From positions 1-11,458 of the forward strand of contig WFOZ01000149.1 of assembly GCA_015487825.1 (NCBI GenBank): a stretch of DNA of 11,458 bases. Reading direction: 5' to 3'. This DNA comes from Planctomycetaceae bacterium. GTDB taxonomy: Bacteria; Planctomycetota; Planctomycetia; Planctomycetales; Planctomycetaceae. The notes under the pieces were generated by a model. It ran no database searches. It had not been told where the DNA came from and worked only from the letters and a program-made list of their open reading frames with translations. Both the position numbers and the translations under genes were made by a program. Positions 7,661-11,458 of this stretch are shown piece after piece. The number at the start of each line of letters is the position of its first letter. The first letter of the stretch is position 1.

Positions 7661-7897
7661 TTATAAATAGTCATCCACCGAAAAATCATGGCCATCAAAT
7701 TGAACAACATCTCCAACAGAAAGTTTTCGTTTCCGTCGGGTGTCAATCTCGCCATTGACAGCGACTTCACCCCCTTGAATCAGAAATTTTGCCTGGCCGC
7801 CGGTTTGGGTAATTCCTACCAACTGTAATAATTGATCAAGCCGCAATTGCCTCGGTTTTTCGGAAGATGATTCAGCAGAAGTTTCAGCCTCAGACAC
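7661..7897 (-). CDS. Small S4-domain RNA-binding protein, YbcJ-like
   Basis: The start is a GTG at 7897 with GGGAG nine bases upstream, giving 78 residues. After a charged, low-complexity N-terminus (SEAETSAESSSEKPRQ) comes one S4 domain: LRLDQLLQLVGITQTGGQAK (18-37), then LIQGGEVAVNGEIDTRRKRK (39-58), then LSVGDVVQFDGHDF. This matches the E. coli YbcJ type, in which the S4 fold is almost the whole protein. S4 domains bind structured RNA, often rRNA, but the target of this small type is not well established. It lies downstream of the cold-shock genes on the same strand, separated from them by a strong terminator, so it must have a promoter between 7898 and that terminator or depend on read-through. 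Confidence 0.88.
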   Translation of the reverse strand: MSEAETSAESSSEKPRQLRLDQLLQLVGITQTGGQAKFLIQGGEVAVNGEIDTRRKRKLSVGDVVQFDGHDFSVDDYL

Positions 7898-7934
7898 TCG
7901 ACCAGACTCCCAGGTTCTAAAAACAACAGCGGAA

Positions 7935-7980
7935 AGATAAAAAATAATGCCCAGATATCTTAAACAAGATATCTGGGCAT
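7935..7980 (-). terminator. Strong intrinsic terminator after the first cold-shock gene
   Basis: ATGCCCAGATATCTT (7947-7961) and AAGATATCTGGGCAT (7966-7980) form a perfect 15-bp stem around a four-base loop. Read on the minus strand it is followed by ATTATTTTTTATC, a U-rich tract. This is a textbook Rho-independent terminator for the transcript that comes from the cold-shock gene ending at 8084. Confidence 0.92.
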
Positions 7981-8083
7981 CTTCAATTGTTCCAATTCAG
8001 GCAATCTCATTTATCCGCAATAAACAGACAAAACCCACTTCAGGACTTCGCTCATTTCACAGTTAAACAGACTCCATCAGAAA

Positions 8084-8281
8084 CTAAGCAGGCCGTACAT
8101 TTTCTGCACGAGCCCCTTTGGGGCCACTTCCTTCTTCAAAAGAAACTGCCTGACCTTCATGAAGATCGTCAAAACGAACTCCTTCAAGGTTAGACATATG
8201 GAAGAACAAATCAGACCCTCCACCAATGTCGATGAATCCAAAACCTTTGTCAGTCAACTTCTTAATTGTACCTTCAGCCAT
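8084..8281 (-). CDS. Cold-shock domain protein, paralogue 1
   Basis: A 65-residue single cold-shock domain. The open frame extends further upstream, but the ATG at 8281 gives MAEGTIKKLTDKGFGFI, the normal start of the family. RNP1 is KGFGFI (12-17) and RNP2 is LFFHMS (25-30), the aromatic patches that stack on single-stranded, T/U-rich nucleic acid. Proteins of this type act as RNA chaperones and, in E. coli, as antiterminators. It differs from the protein at 8480-8677 at only 5 of 65 positions (I19V, S23G, S47A, A57P, A65I), so the pair arose by tandem duplication. Expression is probably controlled by the structured leader just upstream; a strong terminator follows the gene. Confidence 0.95.
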   Translation of the reverse strand: MAEGTIKKLTDKGFGFIDIGGGSDLFFHMSNLEGVRFDDLHEGQAVSFEEGSGPKGARAENVRPA

Positions 8282-8305
8282 CGTCTCAATACCTTCTACA
8301 TTCTC

Positions 8306-8362
8306 AAAAAAATACTTTGCGACATTGCTGAATAAAACAATTTTCCAGCAGTAAATGTCGCA
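8306..8362 (-). promoter_or_regulatory. Structured 5' leader of cold-shock gene 1: bulged hairpin plus U7 tract
   Basis: Read on the minus strand, TGCGACATT (8362-8354) pairs perfectly with AATGTCGCA (8326-8318). Above it sit a four-base bulge (UACU), a GCUG/CAGC stem and a 15-base loop. Five bases after the hairpin comes a run of seven U (8312-8306), and the start codon follows about 25 bases later. Hairpin plus U run in a leader is the layout of a transcription attenuator. The same architecture is repeated before the second cold-shock gene. Confidence 0.6.
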
Positions 8363-8465
8363 TCCTCCAACATACAAAACATTCCGGCATCGCACTGCGC
8401 TACCGGAGTATTTTGATAAGCATACAGCAGGCTCAGTCAGTAAACTGCCTCACCTGCAAATTCCA

Positions 8466-8481
8466 AGTTCCGCAAGGAACT
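8466..8481 (-). terminator. Weak hairpin overlapping the stop of cold-shock gene 2
   Basis: AGTTCC and GGAACT form a six-base stem around a four-base loop and overlap the TAG stop at 8480-8482. There is no U tract after it on the minus strand, so termination would be poor. Some transcripts from the second cold-shock gene may continue into the first. Confidence 0.25.
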
Positions 8482-8677
8482 ATATTGGTCGCACGTTTTC
8501 AGCGCGTGGTCCCTTTGGTCCGCTTCCTTCTTCGAAAGCAACCGCCTGGCCTTCGTGGAGATCGTCAAAGCGAACCCCTTCGAGGTTAGACATGTGGAAG
8601 AACAAATCGCCTCCTCCACCAACGTCAATAAATCCGAATCCCTTGTCAGTCAACTTCTTAATCGTACCTTCTGCCAT
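8480..8677 (-). CDS. Cold-shock domain protein, paralogue 2
   Basis: A 65-residue cold-shock domain starting at the ATG at 8677, with RNP1 KGFGFI (12-17) and RNP2 LFFHMS (25-30). It is about 92% identical to the neighbouring paralogue. The two genes differ at many third codon positions and this copy is visibly more GC-rich, so the duplication is not recent and the protein has been held constant. Like its twin it probably binds single-stranded RNA as a chaperone. It lies 198 bp upstream of paralogue 1 on the same strand, and is divergent from glpK across a 321-bp gap. Its leader has the same hairpin-U-run layout, which suggests that leader and gene were duplicated as one unit. Confidence 0.95.
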   Translation of the reverse strand: MAEGTIKKLTDKGFGFIDVGGGGDLFFHMSNLEGVRFDDLHEGQAVAFEEGSGPKGPRAENVRPI

Positions 8678-8694
8678 CGTCTCAACTCTTTCTC

Positions 8695-8751
8695 AAAAAA
8701 AACTAATGCGGTGCTGCTGAACAAAACACTTCCCAGCGATGAGCATCACAC
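8695..8751 (-). promoter_or_regulatory. Structured 5' leader of cold-shock gene 2: bulged hairpin plus U8 tract
   Basis: On the minus strand a stem of GCUG/CAGC (8737-8734 with 8719-8716) carries a 14-base loop. A four-base bulge (8741-8738) follows on the 5' side, then UGCU/AGCA and, after one mismatch, five further pairs with two wobbles (8747-8751 with 8710-8706). A run of eight U (8702-8695) begins three bases after the hairpin. The loop resembles that of the first leader (both have UGUUUU near the same place), while the lower stem bases differ yet still mostly pair, which is what selection on structure would leave. Confidence 0.58.
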
Positions 8752-8756
8752 GCTCA

Positions 8757-8785
8757 ATAGTGACCATTCGCAAACTGATAGTCAA
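8757..8785 (-). promoter_or_regulatory. Candidate promoter of cold-shock gene 2
   Basis: On the minus strand TTGACT (8785-8780; five of six -35 bases) is followed after 17 bases by CACTAT (8762-8757; a poor -10). The expected start near 8750 would put the leader hairpin at the very 5' end of the RNA, which is the main reason to list it. Confidence 0.35.
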
Positions 8786-8832
8786 TGCCGAATCGGGATA
8801 CATTTTCAAACGTAACAAAATTCGTTGAAATC

Positions 8833-8916
8833 ACAAAAAGTGCCCAATGACGCTGGTTTGCCCTGAAAACATCCACCAAAATAGACTTCTGGTTACCTGA
8901 AATTTGCACTTTTTGT
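8833..8916. repeat. Wide inverted repeat upstream of glpK
   Basis: ACAAAAAGTGC (8833-8843) recurs exactly inverted as GCACTTTTTGT (8906-8916), with 62 bases between. The right arm ends just before the candidate glpK -35 box. It could be a paired operator, a stem in an RNA, or a degraded mobile-element end; I cannot tell which. Confidence 0.4.
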
Positions 8917-8920
8917 TAAG

Positions 8921-8949
8921 TTGATGCCAAAAACCAATCAATGCATAAC
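8921..8949 (+). promoter_or_regulatory. Candidate glpK promoter
   Basis: TTGATG (8921-8926), 17 bases, then CATAAC (8944-8949): four of six consensus bases in each box with ideal spacing. It would give a leader of about 43 bases before the ATG at 8999. Prediction only. Confidence 0.35.
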
Positions 8950-8998
8950 AATATTTGAATCCAGCTTTACACAACGATAAACAGGGAAAGCGATAAAA

Positions 8999-10489
8999 AT
9001 GTCTCAATATATTCTTGCTCTCGATCAGGGAACAACCTCCAGCCGGGCGATTCTTTTTGATTCGCAGGGGCAACCGGTCGAAACAGACCAGCAGGAATTT
9101 CGACAGATCTTTCCGACACCTGGTCATGTCGAACACGATCCGGAAGAAATCTGGACCTCGCAAATTACCGTTGCTCAAAATGCATTGAAACAGTCCGAAG
9201 TTAATGTCGAATCGATCGCAGCGATTGGCATCACCAATCAGCGCGAAACAATTGTGCTTTGGGAACGCGAAACCGGGAAAACTATTGGCAATGCCATCGT
9301 CTGGCAATCTCGAATCTCGAGTAAAATTTGTGATCGCCTCAAATCGGAAGGATTGGAATCTACGTTCCGCGAAAAGACCGGCCTGCTACTCGACCCTTAC
9401 TTCTCCGGAACCAAGCTGACCTGGCTGTTGGAAAACGATTCTGAATTAAAAACCCGCGCAGAGAAAGGAGAAATTCTTTGTGGCACGATCGATTCATTTC
9501 TTATCTGGAAACTGACCGGTGGTAAATCGCACGTGACGGATATCTCCAACGCATCACGCACGTTGCTGTTCGATATCAATACGCAGCAATGGTCTGATGA
9601 ACTACTCAAAATACTCGGCGTGCCTCGTGTGATGCTGCCGGAAGTGGTTGATTCCAGTGGCGTGATTGCAGAAACGTCTCCGGATATTTTCGGCAAGTCA
9701 ATTCCTATTGCAGGTGTTGCAGGAGATCAGCAAGCTGCGACATTCGGACAAATCTGTTTTGAACCGGGTATGGCTAAAAACACTTACGGCACCGGTTGTT
9801 TCATGCTGATGAACATTGGCAACAAGCCCCGTCTATCTGAAAACGGATTACTCACCACAATCGGCTGGCGGATCAATGGCGAAACCGTTTACTGTCTGGA
9901 AGGTTCCATCTTCATCGCAGGGGCGGTCATTCAGTGGTTACGGGATGGCCTCGAAATAATTTCTTCCGCAGAACAGACCGAAGCCCTTGCCATTTCCATA
10001 GAAGATACCGGCGGCGTTTACTTCGTCCCTGCTTTCGTCGGACTCGGTGCCCCCTACTGGGATGCACAAGCCAGAGGAATGATGATCGGCCTGACACGAG
10101 GCACGACCCAGGCGCACATCACCCGGGCCGCATTGGAATCGATTGCATATCAAACGTACGATGTTCTTGATGCAATGAAGCGGGATTCCGGAATCGATCT
10201 GGCAGAACTTCGCGTTGATGGCGGAGCGACCGCGAACAACTTCCTCATGCAGTTCCAGGCAGACATTCTACAAACCGCAGTTCATCGCCCCACCATCCAG
10301 GAAACAACCGCACTCGGGGCCGCGTATCTGGCCGGACTCGGAGTAGGCCTTTGGCAATCACAGGCAGAAATCGCAGAAAAATGGGCACTCGATAAAGAGT
10401 TCAAACCTCAAATAAAAACAGAACAATCCAACACCCTCCTCACCGATTGGCACCGAGCGGTCAAAAGATCACAAGGCTGGCAGGAGTGA
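8999..10489 (+). CDS. glpK: Glycerol kinase
   Basis: A 496-residue protein matching GlpK over its whole length (E. coli 502). It phosphorylates glycerol to sn-glycerol 3-phosphate with ATP, feeding glycerol into glycolysis or lipid synthesis. The FGGY-kinase fold is shown by [14 protein letters not shown] (8-21, phosphate loop), GITNQRET (77-84, with R82 and E83 for glycerol), [13 protein letters not shown] (132-144, with Y134), [13 protein letters not shown] (239-251, with D243 and Q244 at the active site), YGTGCFML (263-270) and [19 protein letters not shown] (404-422). AGGGA lies 11 bases before the ATG. The segment VWQSRISSK (101-109) differs from the more usual VWQCRRT of E. coli. No glpF or glpD lies nearby, so it is a single-gene unit with divergent cold-shock genes upstream. 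Confidence 0.96.
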   Translation: MSQYILALDQGTTSSRAILFDSQGQPVETDQQEFRQIFPTPGHVEHDPEEIWTSQITVAQNALKQSEVNVESIAAIGITNQRETIVLWERETGKTIGNAIVWQSRISSKICDRLKSEGLESTFREKTGLLLDPYFSGTKLTWLLENDSELKTRAEKGEILCGTIDSFLIWKLTGGKSHVTDISNASRTLLFDINTQQWSDELLKILGVPRVMLPEVVDSSGVIAETSPDIFGKSIPIAGVAGDQQAATFGQICFEPGMAKNTYGTGCFMLMNIGNKPRLSENGLLTTIGWRINGETVYCLEGSIFIAGAVIQWLRDGLEIISSAEQTEALAISIEDTGGVYFVPAFVGLGAPYWDAQARGMMIGLTRGTTQAHITRAALESIAYQTYDVLDAMKRDSGIDLAELRVDGGATANNFLMQFQADILQTAVHRPTIQETTALGAAYLAGLGVGLWQSQAEIAEKWALDKEFKPQIKTEQSNTLLTDWHRAVKRSQGWQE

Positions 10490-10490
10490 A

Positions 10491-10509
10491 CACGGTAAAT
10501 CAAGCCGTG
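10491..10509 (+). terminator. Weak hairpin just after glpK
   Basis: CACGGT and GCCGTG pair (five Watson-Crick pairs and one wobble) around a seven-base loop, starting one base after the glpK stop. There is no U tract behind it, so a Rho-independent terminator is doubtful. The AT-rich palindrome at 10538-10562 may do the job instead. Confidence 0.3.
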
Positions 10510-10537
10510 CCTGACATTGATTGCATGTTATGGCGAC

Positions 10538-10562
10538 ATAAAAGAGACCTGACCCCTTTTAT
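10538..10562. repeat. Palindromic repeat with GACCTGACCCC core
   Basis: ATAAAAG and CTTTTAT are exact inverted copies bracketing a core containing GAGACCTGACCCC. Read on the minus strand the hairpin can be lengthened by a G-U pair. I remember this core as a widely dispersed intergenic repeat in many bacteria, often near REP-type elements, but cannot confirm that here. It lies between glpK and a small accessory gene. Confidence 0.45.
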
Positions 10563-10604
10563 TCGTCTTATTCGTATTCGGTGCTGCAAATAACGGTGGA
10601 TTCA

Positions 10605-11129
10605 ATGACCAGAAGTAAATATATATTTGTTTCCAAACAAGCTAGACGACTTTCCGGTATAATACTGACAATAGGATGTATTATCACAATCCTTTTATTG
10701 ATACGTGTCCTCCTTGTGGAATACAACATGTACACATGCGGAGAGTGCAGATTATACAGATTCACTCGCCACATTGCTGGTATACCTATCACAGATTCTA
10801 CAGTTAAAACCGAATGTCACCTATGGTACCTCAGTCAGTACGGAAATAACCATAACCATATCTGGGTACGGGCGCCTATTACTCAGTTCCGGGACATATA
10901 TGGAGAAGGAAAAAGCTCAATTACTTACATCAATGGAGAGAGTCTGTGGGCTTTTTCAAGCGAAAAACAATTGAATTATTTAAGGTCAACAAAAGAACCA
11001 ATCCGCACTATACGTTTTCGTAAAATAAGAAGGCTTTATAACTTGACGCTTCAAGGGGACGAAAAGTCTGCACGGAAAGTTCTAGATAAAATCAAAGATG
11101 AATATTACAGCAGCCATGTAGCCGAGTAG
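10605..11129 (+). CDS. Small single-pass membrane protein of unknown function, planctomycete-type, Cys/His-rich outer part
   Basis: The frame is open from a GTG at 10581, but the ATG at 10605 has GGTGGA six bases upstream and gives 174 residues. A basic N-terminus (TRSKYIFVSKQARR) precedes one membrane helix at about 17-40 (SGIILTIGCIITILLLIRVL). The rest is probably outside the cytoplasm. Visible motifs are YTCGECRLYR with C45 and C48, TECHLWY with C71, and HNHIWVR with H83, H85 and W87; the tail (about 130-174) is basic and helical. The spacing of CxxC, W and HxHxW resembles small hypothetical proteins I recall from Gimesia-like planctomycetes; no function is known to me. The Cys and His could bind a metal, but this is a guess. 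The gene is more AT-rich than glpK and sits between two palindromic repeats next to an IS110 remnant, so it looks accessory. Confidence 0.7.
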   Translation: MTRSKYIFVSKQARRLSGIILTIGCIITILLLIRVLLVEYNMYTCGECRLYRFTRHIAGIPITDSTVKTECHLWYLSQYGNNHNHIWVRAPITQFRDIYGEGKSSITYINGESLWAFSSEKQLNYLRSTKEPIRTIRFRKIRRLYNLTLQGDEKSARKVLDKIKDEYYSSHVAE

Positions 11130-11135
11130 ACATCT

Positions 11136-11160
11136 GAGTTTTTTTTCAACTCTTAATTTT
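11136..11160 (+). terminator. Weak terminator-like hairpin after the membrane-protein gene
   Basis: GAGTT and AACTC form a five-base stem around a T-rich loop, followed by TTAATTTTTT. It begins seven bases after the stop at 11129. The stem is short, so efficiency is doubtful. Confidence 0.35.
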
Positions 11161-11166
11161 TTCATT

Positions 11167-11433
11167 TTATGGATTTTCCAGAAAATTGACAATCGGGCTG
11201 CCGGTTGCTTTTAGTCTTTGGATGTATTGGTTTTCATTGTAGATCGTTTTGGTTTTCCACAGGCGGTAAATGATGCGCATCCACTTGTATGCCAACGCTC
11301 TGACGGCTGCGTGGTGCTTCATTCCTTGGCTGCGCTTCAGTTGATAAAACGCTTTGGCCCAGTGACGTAGTGTGGGTGAATGTGGTGATTTTTTGTAGGT
11401 TGGGATAGCGGAGCGTATCCCAACACAGAGCAT
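11167..11433 (-). pseudogene. IS110-type transposase, C-terminal remnant
   Basis: The frame encodes LRHWAKAFYQLKRSQGMKHH, then AAVRALAYKWMRIIYRLW, then KTKTIYNENQYIQRL and GSPIV. This is the usual C-terminal end of IS110/IS116/IS902 transposases (pattern WAKAFY..QR.KG..HHAAVRALA.KW.RI..R.W...T.YDE..Y). Family members have about 300-400 residues and a serine-type C-terminal half; only about 70 recognisable residues are here. The same frame meets a TGA at 11455-11457, and the part upstream of residue 13 is encoded by a palindromic repeat (11399-11424) and does not look like transposase. The gene is therefore either cut by that repeat or frameshifted; the ATG at 11433 is probably not a real start. 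The remainder may lie beyond the right edge. Confidence 0.7.
11399..11424. repeat. REP-like palindrome abutting the transposase remnant
   Basis: GTTGGGATA and TATCCCAAC are perfect nine-base inverted arms around an eight-base GC-rich loop, GCGGAGCG. Compact hairpins of this kind scattered between genes are typical REP elements, and I recall similar ones in planctomycete genomes. Here it marks the point at which similarity to the transposase begins. Confidence 0.6.
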
Positions 11434-11458
11434 TTCCGGGAGGGAATGTGAGCATCAG

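Larger units (their letters stand above)
8678..8998. other. Divergent control region between cold-shock gene 2 and glpK
   Basis: A 321-bp gap without a convincing gene. The left part is the structured leader and candidate promoter of the cold-shock gene. The right part holds a wide inverted repeat (8833-8916) and a candidate glpK promoter (8921-8949). Confidence 0.6.

Noticed and set aside
8354..8362. TGTCGCA in the cold-shock leader also occurs in the rhamnose operator repeats
   Set aside because: Only seven bases are shared; the rest of the operator (GAGG, CCCTG) is missing. In the leader the motif is explained by base pairing in the hairpin.
8831..9307. A 158-codon minus-strand frame overlapping the start of glpK
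   Set aside because: It overlaps the unmistakable GlpK N-terminus on the opposite strand and shows no recognisable motif.
1..11458. CRISPR arrays, tRNA or rRNA genes, phage or defence modules
   Set aside because: I looked for regularly spaced repeats, tRNA-like folds and typical defence proteins on both strands and found none.

Overview
This window most likely comes from a planctomycete (Planctomycetaceae-like, moderate GC). The basis is the style of the proteins: a GH106-type rhamnosidase beside RhaT, short stand-alone cold-shock proteins, a secreted protein of no recognised family, and a small Cys-rich membrane protein of a type I remember from Gimesia-like genomes. That assignment is inference, not a database result.

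Left part (1-2640, all minus strand): an L-rhamnose scavenging operon read right to left. It holds an AraC-type regulator, a RhaT-like L-rhamnose/H+ symporter and the N-terminal part of a secreted GH106 alpha-L-rhamnosidase that runs off the left edge. The genes are 14-25 nt apart. A candidate promoter and two near-identical direct repeats 167 bp apart lie upstream of the regulator and look like its operator sites.

Middle left (2939-5476, minus): one large secreted protein of unknown function, possibly a divergent TIM-barrel enzyme, with an EF-hand-like loop. Upstream is a non-coding gap holding a 163-bp TA-flanked inverted-repeat element that looks like a Tc1/IS630-type MITE.

Middle (6020-8760, minus): a GNAT acetyltransferase, L-threonine 3-dehydrogenase (tdh), a small S4-domain RNA-binding protein, a strong intrinsic terminator, and two paralogous cold-shock proteins. 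Each cold-shock gene has a leader with a similar bulged hairpin followed by a run of 7-8 U, an attenuator-like arrangement that is the most interesting signal in the window.

Right part (8921-11458): glycerol kinase glpK on the plus strand with its own upstream region, then an AT-richer accessory stretch. That stretch holds a palindromic repeat, a small membrane protein of unknown function, and the C-terminal remnant of an IS110-type transposase abutting a second, REP-like palindrome at the right edge.
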